From positions 1 through 11,812 of the forward strand of contig JAAYXG010000153.1 of NCBI GenBank assembly GCA_012516015.1: a stretch of 11,812 bases of DNA. The letters run 5' to 3'. Source of the DNA: Lysobacteraceae bacterium. Its GTDB lineage: Bacteria > Pseudomonadota > Gammaproteobacteria > Steroidobacterales > Steroidobacteraceae. The notes beneath the pieces are model-generated. The model was given only the letters and a program-made list of their open reading frames with translations, did no database searches and was not told where the DNA came from. Every line of letters starts with the position of its first letter. Within the stretch, counting starts at the first letter, position 1. The position numbers and the translations under genes are program-made. Shown piece after piece: positions 1-7,128 of the stretch.

Positions 1-513
1 AATACCGGACTCGTCGTACAACCGGCCGACGATCTTCTGCGTGCCCCGCTCCAAGATCTTTGCGATCGAGCCTTCCGGACGCCCGCGGAAATCGACGCCT
101 GTCGTACGCACGGCGACGCGATCGCCGTGAATGACTTGGAGCATCTGACGAGGCGGCAGAAAGATCGGCGCCGAGCGATCTTCCGGCATCACGAAGCCGT
201 AGCCATCCTTATGCGCGCTCACGACACCTATCGTGAGCGGCAAGAGCTCGCGTAGGCAGTACTCGCCGCGGCGGTTGCGCACGAGCTCGCCCGCCTGGAC
301 CAATGCTTCGAGCTCCACGATGAGACGCGCTCGCGCCGCCCTACCCGTCCGCTTGAGACGCTCGGCAAGCTCATCGAGCGTGAGTGGACGCCCGGCATCC
401 TTGAGCGCCTCGAAGATCGGTTGCGGTCCTTTCGATGGCGGGGCAGTACCCGATTCGCCTTGCCTGCGGGGTCTGGATACGCGCGGCCCACGCGTTTTCT
501 TCTTACGGTGCAT
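1..513 (-). CDS. rnr: Ribonuclease R, N-terminal part (runs off the left edge)
   Basis: RNase R is a processive 3'-5' exoribonuclease that degrades structured RNA, in rRNA and tRNA quality control. Only the first 171 codons are visible; the frame is open to base 1. The protein starts with a basic tail (MHRKKKTRGPR), then a helix-turn-helix-like segment (about residues 33-86), then a cold-shock domain with GVVSAHKDGYGF, FLPPRQM and HGDRVAV (about 89-150) and the linker TQKIVGR. These match the RNase R N-terminus; the catalytic RNB domain would lie outside the window. ATG is at 511-513 with AGGAG 12 bases upstream, a somewhat long spacing. The gene follows purA on the same strand, as purA and rnr lie close in E. 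coli, but here a tRNA gene on the opposite strand separates them. RNase II is a less likely alternative, because the extended N-terminal winged-helix region is typical of RNase R. Confidence 0.93.
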   Translation of the reverse strand, partial: MHRKKKTRGPRVSRPRRQGESGTAPPSKGPQPIFEALKDAGRPLTLDELAERLKRTGRAARARLIVELEALVQAGELVRNRRGEYCLRELLPLTIGVVSAHKDGYGFVMPEDRSAPIFLPPRQMLQVIHGDRVAVRTTGVDFRGRPEGSIAKILERGTQKIVGRLYDESGI

Positions 514-525
514 GCTTCTTATTTT

Positions 526-530
526 CTCCT
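526..530 (-). promoter_or_regulatory. Shine-Dalgarno sequence of rnr
   Basis: AGGAG on the minus strand, 12 bases before the rnr ATG. The spacing is long, and the intervening bases are A/G-rich (AAAATAAGAAGC). I found no convincing sigma-70 promoter for rnr in the 109 bases shared with the divergent tRNA gene. Confidence 0.5.
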
Positions 531-550
531 AATCGGGCCTGGTATCGCGA

Positions 551-579
551 TTGACACCCAGATACGCCGTCTGTACATT
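551..579 (+). promoter_or_regulatory. Sigma-70 promoter of tRNA-Leu
   Basis: A perfect -35 box TTGACA (551-556) is followed after exactly 17 bases by TACATT (574-579), which matches four of six -10 consensus bases. Transcription would start near 586, about 37 bases before the mature tRNA. The bases after the -10 box are almost all G/C (GGCGCGCC from 579/580), a discriminator type associated with stringent control of stable RNA promoters. The regulatory reading is inference; the boxes are seen directly. Confidence 0.75.
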
Positions 580-592
580 GGCGCGCCTTCGT

Positions 593-608
593 GCGGGACC
601 CATCCCGC
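593..608 (+). other. Stem-loop in the tRNA-Leu 5' leader
   Basis: GCGGGA-CCCA-TCCCGC is a perfect 6-bp stem with a 4-base loop, extendable by two G-U pairs in RNA. It lies 14 bases before the mature tRNA 5' end, inside the predicted pre-tRNA leader. It may affect RNase P or RNase E processing; that role is inferred. Confidence 0.5.
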
Positions 609-622
609 GTTCCCCCTCTCAT

Positions 623-707
623 GCCCAGGTGGCGGAACTGGTAGACGCGCTGGTTTCAGGTACCAGTGGAGCGATCCGTGGAGGTTCGAGTCCTCTCCTG
701 GGCACCA
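623..707 (+). tRNA. tRNA-Leu (anticodon CAG)
   Basis: This is an 85-base class II tRNA that decodes CUG. The acceptor stem pairs GCCCAGG (623-629) with CCTGGGC (697-703); discriminator A704 and an encoded CCA (705-707) follow. The D-loop contains GGTAGA. The anticodon stem CTGGT/ACCAG encloses the loop TTCAGGT, with CAG at 657-659. A long variable arm comes next, then the T-loop GGTTCGAGTCC. It is transcribed toward purA, opposite to every protein gene in the window, from a near-consensus promoter. CUG is a major leucine codon in GC-rich genomes, so a strong dedicated promoter makes sense. No U-tract terminator follows; an inverted-repeat element starts 7 bases after the CCA. Confidence 0.97.
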
Positions 708-713
708 ACCGTG

Positions 714-841
714 AGTGAATGGTGATCGGCGGACGGCGGACAGTGTCGTCCGTTAGTCGTTCGCTCGATCAGGCGCTTTCGCAGCCGAAGTCCGCGGCGA
801 TAGCCTTCTATCACCGTCCGCTGTCCGCCATCCGCCATTCA

Positions 842-843
<2 letters not shown>
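714..843. repeat. Intergenic inverted-repeat element A (heptamer arms)
   Basis: Two 32-base arms, 714-745 and 812-843, are inverted copies matching at 26 of 32 positions without gaps, separated by 66 bases. Both arms open with AGTGAATGG and consist largely of 7-base units: CGGCGGA twice at 727-740; on the other strand TGGCGGA, TGGCGGA, CAGCGGA at 837-817. The right arm overlaps the purA TAG stop codon by two bases; the left arm begins 7 bases after the tRNA CCA. A local stem CGGACG/CGTCCG (730-735 with 747-752) is an alternative fold. It could be a dispersed REP-like element, a convergent terminator or an mRNA 3'-end stabiliser. No T-run follows either arm, so it is not a canonical intrinsic terminator. 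Confidence 0.75.
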
Positions 844-2333
<1,490 letters not shown>

Positions 2334-2342
2334 GTCGACCCG

Positions 2343-3215
2343 TCAGCGCCGATTCGAGCGGTTCAAGTACTTGAAGAAGTCGCTATCCGGTGAAATGACG
2401 AGGATGTCCGATTCGGTACCGATCGACTCTCGGTACGCCTCGAGACTGCGATAGAACGAATAGAACTCGGCGTTCTTCTGGAACGCATTCGCGTAGATCT
2501 CGGCCGCGCGCGCATCGCCTTCACCGCGGATGATTTCCGCTTCGCGGCGCGCTTCTGCCAAGATCTCAGTCCGTTGGCGATCGGCCTCGGCGCGCAGCTT
2601 CTCGGCGCTTTCGGCGCCGCGCGCGCGCAGCTCCTTCGCCTGACGATCGAAGTCCTGCCGCATGCGCGAGAATACCGATTCGCTCACTTCATCGGGCAGA
2701 TCGATCTTCTTCACGCGCACGTCGACGAGCTCGAGACCGAGTCCTCGGGTAGGACCTTCGGTAATCTTCAAGATCTCGCCCGTGAATTCGGCGCGCTCGG
2801 CGGCGACGACCTGCTGGATCGTGCGGCGAGCAATCACGCCCTTGATGCCATCCTTCACGATACTGCCCAGGCGTCCCGCGGCGATCTCCTCGGTGCCGCC
2901 GGTCGCCTGGAAGTAGCGCGAGACATCGTCGATACGCCACTTCACGTAGAAATCGATGCGTAGGATCTTGCCTTCGCTCGTGAGGAACTGCTCCGACGGG
3001 TAGTTGTTCGTGATGATGCGGCGCTCGAACTTGCGCACGTTGTTCACGAGCGGCACCTTGAAGTGCAAGCCCGGCGCATAGTCCGAGCGCACGATCTCTC
3101 CGAAACGGAACTTGATCGCGAGCTCGGTCTCGCGCACGGTGAATGCCGCCATCGCGATCACGATCAGCGCGGCAGCGACGACGACGATGATCGCCATGAA
3201 AGCCCGATTTGCCAT
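2343..3215 (-). CDS. hflC: HflC, SPFH-domain subunit of the HflKC complex
   Basis: HflC assembles with HflK into a large membrane cage around the AAA+ protease FtsH and modulates its activity. The 290-residue protein has an N-terminal transmembrane segment (about 6-25). An SPFH/prohibitin domain follows (FTVRETELAIKFRFGEIV, PGLHFKVPLV). Next is a long charged helix predicted as coiled coil (about 185-245: RQAKELRARG, EKLRAEADRQ, GEGDARAAEIYANAF). The C-terminus SPDSDFFKYLNR is a typical HflC ending. E. coli HflC is longer (334). The ATG shares one base with the hflK stop (TAATG), and GAGGGGGT lies 7 bases upstream, a strong ribosome site, so production is coupled to HflK. Confidence 0.96.
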   Translation of the reverse strand: MANRAFMAIIVVVAAALIVIAMAAFTVRETELAIKFRFGEIVRSDYAPGLHFKVPLVNNVRKFERRIITNNYPSEQFLTSEGKILRIDFYVKWRIDDVSRYFQATGGTEEIAAGRLGSIVKDGIKGVIARRTIQQVVAAERAEFTGEILKITEGPTRGLGLELVDVRVKKIDLPDEVSESVFSRMRQDFDRQAKELRARGAESAEKLRAEADRQRTEILAEARREAEIIRGEGDARAAEIYANAFQKNAEFYSFYRSLEAYRESIGTESDILVISPDSDFFKYLNRSNRR

Positions 3216-4369
3216 TACCGTGACCCCCTCGTGCGCCGGTCGCTCTGAGTCGATCCGGATGAGCTCGCGCTGCCTTCGACGGTCATCGAGGTCTCGGCCG
3301 GCGATTGCCGAGGCGTGCTGCGCGTCTGCTCGAGCAGCTTGTCGATGGGCAGATAGAGCAGGTTGCCCGCATTGTCGGTTCCGATCACGACCTTCTTCGC
3401 GCTCGCGAGCACGCTCTCGATGGTTTCGATGTACAAGCGTTCGCGCGTCACCGCGGGCGCCCGTTCATACTCTTCGAGCAGCTTCAAGAAGCGCTGCGTT
3501 TCGCCCTCCGCATCGGCGATCACGCGCGCTCGATATGCGTGCGCGTCCTGGACGTAGCGCACGCCTTCACCGCGCGCACGCGGGATCAAGTCGTTCGCAT
3601 ACGCCTGCGCTGCGAGCGAGAAACGGTCGCGGTCTTCCCGCGCTTTGATCGCATCTTGCTGCGCCGTAGCGACTTCGCTCGGAACGCGCACGTCCTGCAA
3701 GTTCACGCTCGTCACTTCCAAACCCACCTTGTACGCATCGAGCGTGCGCTGAATGAGCTCCTTCGTCTGCGCGACGATCTGCTGGCGTCCCGACTCGAGG
3801 ACGTCGTTCAGGCGGCTACGTCCGACGATCTCGCGGATCGCGCTCTCGCTCACCTCGCGCAACGTCTGCTCGGGCTCGAGCACGTTGAAGGCATATTCGA
3901 GCTCGTTGGCGCGTCGGAATTGCACTTCGAGATTGATGTCGACGAGCGTCTCGTCCGCGGTGAGCATGCGAGTCTGCTCGCTGAAGCTCTCGATCGACTG
4001 CGTGTTGACGATCTGCTTGCTTTCGATCGGCCACGGCAAGTGCCAGCGTAAACCTGCCTCGGTCGTCCCAACATACTTGCCGAAGCGCAGAATGAGCGCG
4101 CGCTCCGCCTCTTGTACCTGATAAAGACCCGTGAACGCCCAAATCGCAAGCACGACGATCGCAATCGTGCCGATGCTGAAGCCGCGCGCCGGACCCGATC
4201 CGCCGCCGATTCCGCGCCCCCCGGTACCGCCGCCGAATAGGCCGCCGAACCGACGACGAAGGTTGCGGAAGACCTCGTCCAAATCCGGCGGACCCTGCTC
4301 CGGCTTGTTGCCCCCGCCCCAGGGGTTGCGCTTACCGCCGGGATTCCCGCCGGGTTCGTTCCAGGCCAT
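3215..4369 (-). CDS. hflK: HflK, SPFH-domain subunit of the HflKC complex
   Basis: HflK is the partner of HflC in the inner-membrane FtsH-HflKC assembly. The 384-residue protein opens with the signature MAWNEPGG and a Gly/Pro-rich cytoplasmic tail (PWGGGNK, QGPPDLDEVFRNLRRRFGG). One transmembrane segment follows (about 64-83, IGTIAIVVLAIWAFTGLY), then an SPFH domain (VQEAERALILRFGKY, GLRWHLPWPIE), a helical stalk rich in ARGEGVRYV and DAEGETQRF, and a low-complexity Ser/Thr-rich C-terminal tail ending RRTRGSR. Length is close to E. coli HflK (419), slightly shorter. ATG 4367-4369 is supported by the conserved N-terminus; no strong Shine-Dalgarno is seen. It starts 42 bases after hflX, from which it is separated by a hairpin, and overlaps hflC by one base. 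Confidence 0.96.
   Translation of the reverse strand: MAWNEPGGNPGGKRNPWGGGNKPEQGPPDLDEVFRNLRRRFGGLFGGGTGGRGIGGGSGPARGFSIGTIAIVVLAIWAFTGLYQVQEAERALILRFGKYVGTTEAGLRWHLPWPIESKQIVNTQSIESFSEQTRMLTADETLVDINLEVQFRRANELEYAFNVLEPEQTLREVSESAIREIVGRSRLNDVLESGRQQIVAQTKELIQRTLDAYKVGLEVTSVNLQDVRVPSEVATAQQDAIKAREDRDRFSLAAQAYANDLIPRARGEGVRYVQDAHAYRARVIADAEGETQRFLKLLEEYERAPAVTRERLYIETIESVLASAKKVVIGTDNAGNLLYLPIDKLLEQTRSTPRQSPAETSMTVEGSASSSGSTQSDRRTRGSR
3223..3230 (-). promoter_or_regulatory. Strong Shine-Dalgarno of hflC inside the hflK 3' end
   Basis: GAGGGGGT on the minus strand, 7 bases before the hflC ATG and still within hflK codons. With the TAATG junction it allows both reinitiation and direct loading, fitting a need for comparable amounts of the two subunits. 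Confidence 0.6.
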
Positions 4370-4405
4370 GTTGGGTAAATGCTCTTCGGAAAGAAGTTTT
4401 TGGAA

Positions 4406-4421
4406 GGTCGGTCAACCGACC
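4406..4421 (-). other. Hairpin with the hflX stop codon in its loop
   Basis: Read on the minus strand, GGTCGG-TTGA-CCGACC is a perfect 6-bp stem with a 4-base loop, extendable by a G-U pair. The loop contains the hflX TGA stop (4412-4414). It is followed by TTCCAAAAAC rather than a T-run, so it is not a standard terminator. It could mark an RNA processing site or adjust the ratio of HflX to HflKC; these roles are inferred. Confidence 0.5.
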
Positions 4422-5749
4422 CATGAAGTCGAGCCGCCGGATTTTAGGAACGCCTCCGGATGGGCACAAGTTTTCTCCGCCAAATGGAGATTTAGGCGCT
4501 CGCTACGACAGAGCGTTTCGAACGCATGACGCGGCATCGACACTTCCAGATCGATCGCGCCGCCCGGTAGCGCCTTTTCGGCCAACACGGCACCCGCAGC
4601 GAAAAACTTCGCACGAGCCCGCCCTTCGTCGGGCTGAAGAACGATGTGTCCATGCACGAGCTCGGGACCGAGAAAGCGCCCGATCGCGTCGACCAACAGC
4701 TCCGTGCCGGCGCCCGTTTGTGCCGAGAGCCATACGCGGCGTACCTGCCCTTCCTCATTCGTTTCGACACGCGGCGTCTCGCCGAGAAGGTCTGCCTTGT
4801 TGTAGACCTCGATCTGCGGGAGATCTCCCGCGCCGACTTGCGCGAGCACCTCGTTGACTTGCGCGATGCGCTCGGAGCGGTTCGCGTCGGCAGCGTCGAT
4901 GACGTGCAGCAGCACCGCGGCCTCGCGCGCCTCTTGCAGCGTCGAGCGGAACGCCGCGACCAGCTCGTGCGGCAGGTCGCGCACGAAGCCGACGGTGTCC
5001 GCGAGCAATGCATAGCGGGCATCCGGCAAATTGAGGCGGCGCACCGTAGGGTCGAGCGTCGCGAACAGCTGGTTCGCCGCATACGCCTCGGACCCGGTGA
5101 GCTGATTGAACAGTGTCGACTTACCCGCGTTCGTGTAGCCGACGAGTGCGACCGTCGGAATGGCCGCGCGCTTGCGCTCGCGCCGCGTCGTCTCGCGCTG
5201 AGTCACGACTCTGTCGAGCCGACTGTTCAGGGTCTTGATCCGATTCCCGAGCAAGCGGCGGTCCGTTTCGAGCTGAGTTTCACCCGGGCCGCGCAAACCG
5301 ATACCGCCCTTCTGTCGCTCCAAGTGGGTCCAGCCTCTGACGAGCCGGGTCGCGAGATGCCTGAGCTGCGCGAGCTCGACCTGCAGTTGGCCTTCGAAGC
5401 TCCGTGCGCGTTGCGCGAAAATATCGAGGATGAGCCCGGTGCGATCCAGCACGCGGCACTTCAAGAACGCTTCTAGATTGCGCTCCTGGCTCGGCGAGAG
5501 CGCGTGATCGAACACGACCAGATCGGCGCCGAGCGCTTTGACTCGATCGCGGATCTCTTCGGCTTTGCCGCTGCCGACGAACAAGCGCGGATCCGGCGCG
5601 CGTCGCGTGCCCGTGATCAATTCGAGCACATCGGCACCGGCCGAACGCGCGAGCGCGTCGAACTCGCTCAGCTCGTCCTCGCTCGGGGATCGTCCCAATC
5701 CAATGCGCACTAACAGCGCGCGTTCGCCGCTGCGCGGTCGCTCAAACAA
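4412..5749 (-). CDS. hflX: HflX ribosome-associated GTPase
   Basis: HflX is a GTPase that binds the 50S subunit and splits stalled or stress-inactivated 70S ribosomes. The 445-residue protein has the N-terminal HflX domain (RRAPDPRLFVGSGKAEEI, FDHALSPSQERNLE, RTGLILDIFAQRA) and the glycine-rich linker GGIGLRGPGETQLETDRR. The GTPase domain follows: G1 GYTNAGKST (204-212), G2 FATLDPT (229-235), G3 DTVGF (251-255), G4 NKAD (317-320), G5 SAQ (342-344). Start choice: there is no ATG. Three leucine codons (TTG, CTG, TTG) precede TTT. The third (TTG, 5747-5749) gives MFERP, which aligns with E. coli MFDRY, and has GGAG 7 bases upstream. It begins 21 bases after hfq, as in the conserved hfq-hflX pair. 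A TTG start may lower HflX relative to Hfq. Confidence 0.96.
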   Translation of the reverse strand: MFERPRSGERALLVRIGLGRSPSEDELSEFDALARSAGADVLELITGTRRAPDPRLFVGSGKAEEIRDRVKALGADLVVFDHALSPSQERNLEAFLKCRVLDRTGLILDIFAQRARSFEGQLQVELAQLRHLATRLVRGWTHLERQKGGIGLRGPGETQLETDRRLLGNRIKTLNSRLDRVVTQRETTRRERKRAAIPTVALVGYTNAGKSTLFNQLTGSEAYAANQLFATLDPTVRRLNLPDARYALLADTVGFVRDLPHELVAAFRSTLQEAREAAVLLHVIDAADANRSERIAQVNEVLAQVGAGDLPQIEVYNKADLLGETPRVETNEEGQVRRVWLSAQTGAGTELLVDAIGRFLGPELVHGHIVLQPDEGRARAKFFAAGAVLAEKALPGGAIDLEVSMPRHAFETLCRSERLNLHLAEKTCAHPEAFLKSGGSTSWVG

Positions 5750-5756
5750 CAGCAAA

Positions 5757-5760
5757 CTCC
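5757..5760 (-). promoter_or_regulatory. Shine-Dalgarno deciding the hflX TTG start
   Basis: GGAG on the minus strand is 7 bases from the TTG at 5747-5749, but only 4 bases from the CTG and 1 base from the first TTG. It therefore favours the third candidate, which homology also supports. Confidence 0.6.
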
Positions 5761-5770
5761 GACAACCGGC

Positions 5771-6028
5771 TCATTCGTTCGAAGAGCTGGACTCCGCACC
5801 TTCGTCGTCGCCCGTCGGCAAGCGAATCGCGCGCGCCGGGACCACGGTGGAAATTGCGTGCTTGTAAACCATCTGGCTCACGCTGTTCTTGAGCAGCACC
5901 ACGAACTGATCGAACGAATCGATCTGCCCCTGCAGCTTGATGCCGTTCACCAGATAGATAGAGACAGGAACGCGCTCCTTGCGCAAGGTGTTCAGGAACG
6001 GATCCTGTAATGATTGCCCTCTGGCCAT
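5771..6028 (-). CDS. hfq: RNA chaperone Hfq
   Basis: Hfq is a hexameric Sm-like protein that anneals small RNAs to mRNAs. From MARGQSLQD it is 85 residues, with all core features: Gln8 and Asp9, Phe42, and the Sm2 motif Tyr55-Lys56-His57 (YKHAIST) on the proximal face; [14 protein letters not shown] in the Sm1 region. The basic rim patch is Arg16-Lys17-Arg19, where E. coli has Arg16-Arg17-Arg19. The C-terminal tail is short and acidic ([12 protein letters not shown]), which fits the acidic-tip model for RNA release. The start is chosen by homology and by AAGGAG 7 bases upstream. An adjacent in-frame ATG (6029-6031) is possible, and an upstream ATG at 6077-6079 with its own AAGGA would add 17 residues ([17 protein letters not shown]). 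Downstream is hflX after 21 bases. Confidence 0.97.
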   Translation of the reverse strand: MARGQSLQDPFLNTLRKERVPVSIYLVNGIKLQGQIDSFDQFVVLLKNSVSQMVYKHAISTVVPARAIRLPTGDDEGAESSSSNE

Positions 6029-6035
6029 CATTCGT

Positions 6036-6041
6036 CTCCTT
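6036..6041 (-). promoter_or_regulatory. Main Shine-Dalgarno of hfq
   Basis: AAGGAG on the minus strand, 7 bases before the ATG that yields the canonical Hfq N-terminus (MARGQ), and 4 bases before the preceding in-frame ATG. Confidence 0.7.
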
Positions 6042-6076
6042 GTTATGACTTTGAATTCTTCGTTGAGCGTTTCCGA

Positions 6077-6096
6077 CATTGCTGCTTCCTTGCAGC
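6077..6096 (-). promoter_or_regulatory. Alternative upstream hfq start with SD in a hairpin loop
   Basis: On the minus strand, GCTGC-AAGGAA-GCAGC (6096-6081) is a 5-bp stem whose 6-base loop holds a Shine-Dalgarno AAGGA (6091-6087). An ATG (6079-6077) follows 7 bases after it, in frame with hfq. Use of it would give a 102-residue Hfq with a 17-residue charged extension. Whether it is used is unknown. Confidence 0.45.
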
Positions 6097-6113
6097 CGGA
6101 GGACGGCCGACGC

Positions 6114-6127
6114 GCACCGCCCGGTGC
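6114..6127 (-). other. Stem-loop in the miaA-hfq leader
   Basis: GCACC-GGGC-GGTGC on the minus strand is a perfect 5-bp stem with a 4-base loop, 86 bases upstream of the canonical hfq start. No T-run follows. It may be a leader structure or mRNA processing element; the function is not evident. Confidence 0.4.
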
Positions 6128-6142
6128 TCGTTGCAGTGCCGT

Positions 6143-6151
6143 AGTCTATCA
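6143..6151 (-). promoter_or_regulatory. Possible extended -10 promoter for hfq
   Basis: TGATAGACT on the minus strand contains the TGN extension and TAGACT (four of six -10 matches), just after the miaA stop. No -35 box is found at 16-18 bases. In E. coli hfq has its own promoters in and around miaA, so an internal promoter here is plausible. This match is weak. Confidence 0.25.
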
Positions 6152-6156
6152 CAGCG

Positions 6157-7128
6157 CTATTCAGGTCGAGTCCGCCTTTCGTCTAATACTGAGTCGATGC
6201 CGCGCAGTATTTGGGCGTCCGCCGTGGATTCAAGTGGATCGATCCAAGACACCTCGGTTTCCGCACGCAACCACATTAATTGTCTGCGGGCCAATTGCCG
6301 CGTCGCGAAGATTGCTCGCTCCGCCGCTCGTTCCAAAGGGATGTCCCCTTGCAAATGTTCCCAGAGTTGCCGATAGCCGACCGAGCGAATCGCCGGCAAG
6401 TCGGCATGGAGGTCCGCCCGAGCATGCAGCGCTCGCACTTCATCCAGCAGGCCGGCGTTCATCATGCTCGCGAAGCGGTTTTCGATGGCCGCGTGCAGCC
6501 GCTGGCGGTCGCTCGGAACCCATGCATACGCGATAAAGCGCAAATCCGGCGCGGGCGGCTGCGGTGAGGCATGCAGCTCGCTCAAGGTTTTTCCGGTCAA
6601 ACGGAAGACTTCCAGCGCCCGCTGAATACGTTGCGCATCATTGGGCCGGATCCGCGCTGCGGCGGTCGGATCGATACGTGCCAGCTCATCGTGCAAAGCC
6701 GGCCACCCCCGCTCCGCGGCTTCCCGGTCGAGTTGATCTCTGACGGCCGGGTCCGCGGAAGGCATTTCCGCAAGACCGTGGCGCAACGCCCTAAAATAGA
6801 GCATCGTCCCGCCGACCAGGACGGGAAGGCGTGCGTTTCGATGCGACTCCTCGATCGCTCTCGTTGCATCCCGCACGAACTGCCCGGCGGAGTAGGCTTG
6901 TGACGGGTCCAAGATGTCGACGAGTCGATGAGGATAGCGCTCGAGCACGTCGCGCGGCGGCTTCCCGGTACCGATATCCATGCCGCGATAGACCATCGCC
7001 GAATCGACGCTGATGATGTCGATCGGCCGCTCTCGAGCGAGCCTCAGTACGAGGTCCGTCTTGCCGGACGCGGTCGGTCCCATGATCAACACCGCGGGCT
7101 TCCCCGTTGAGGTGTCAAAAGTCTTCAT
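6157..7128 (-). CDS. miaA: tRNA dimethylallyltransferase MiaA
   Basis: MiaA transfers a dimethylallyl group to N6 of A37 in tRNAs that read UNN codons, the first step toward ms2i6A. The 323-residue protein (E. coli 316) has the P-loop GPTASGKT (17-24), the substrate-binding DSAMVYRGMDIGTGKP with Asp42 and Ser43, YPHRLVDILDP, GGTMLYFRAL, QRIQRALEVFRLTG, IRSVGYRQLW and RQLARRQLMWLR. The start is ATG 7126-7128 (MKTFDTSTGKPAV); the frame is open for 55 codons further upstream, but that part is an out-of-frame reading of mutL. The ATG overlaps the mutL TGA as ATGA, so translation is coupled. Family members usually have TAKP where this has TGKP. It is followed by a 128-bp leader before hfq. Confidence 0.96.
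   Translation of the reverse strand: MKTFDTSTGKPAVLIMGPTASGKTDLVLRLARERPIDIISVDSAMVYRGMDIGTGKPPRDVLERYPHRLVDILDPSQAYSAGQFVRDATRAIEESHRNARLPVLVGGTMLYFRALRHGLAEMPSADPAVRDQLDREAAERGWPALHDELARIDPTAAARIRPNDAQRIQRALEVFRLTGKTLSELHASPQPPAPDLRFIAYAWVPSDRQRLHAAIENRFASMMNAGLLDEVRALHARADLHADLPAIRSVGYRQLWEHLQGDIPLERAAERAIFATRQLARRQLMWLRAETEVSWIDPLESTADAQILRGIDSVLDERRTRPE

Noticed and set aside
3305..5476. Plus-strand open frames of about 250-280 codons opposite hflK and hflX
   Set aside because: Same explanation: frame shadows over conserved genes, with no motif, no Shine-Dalgarno and low-information Arg-rich sequences.
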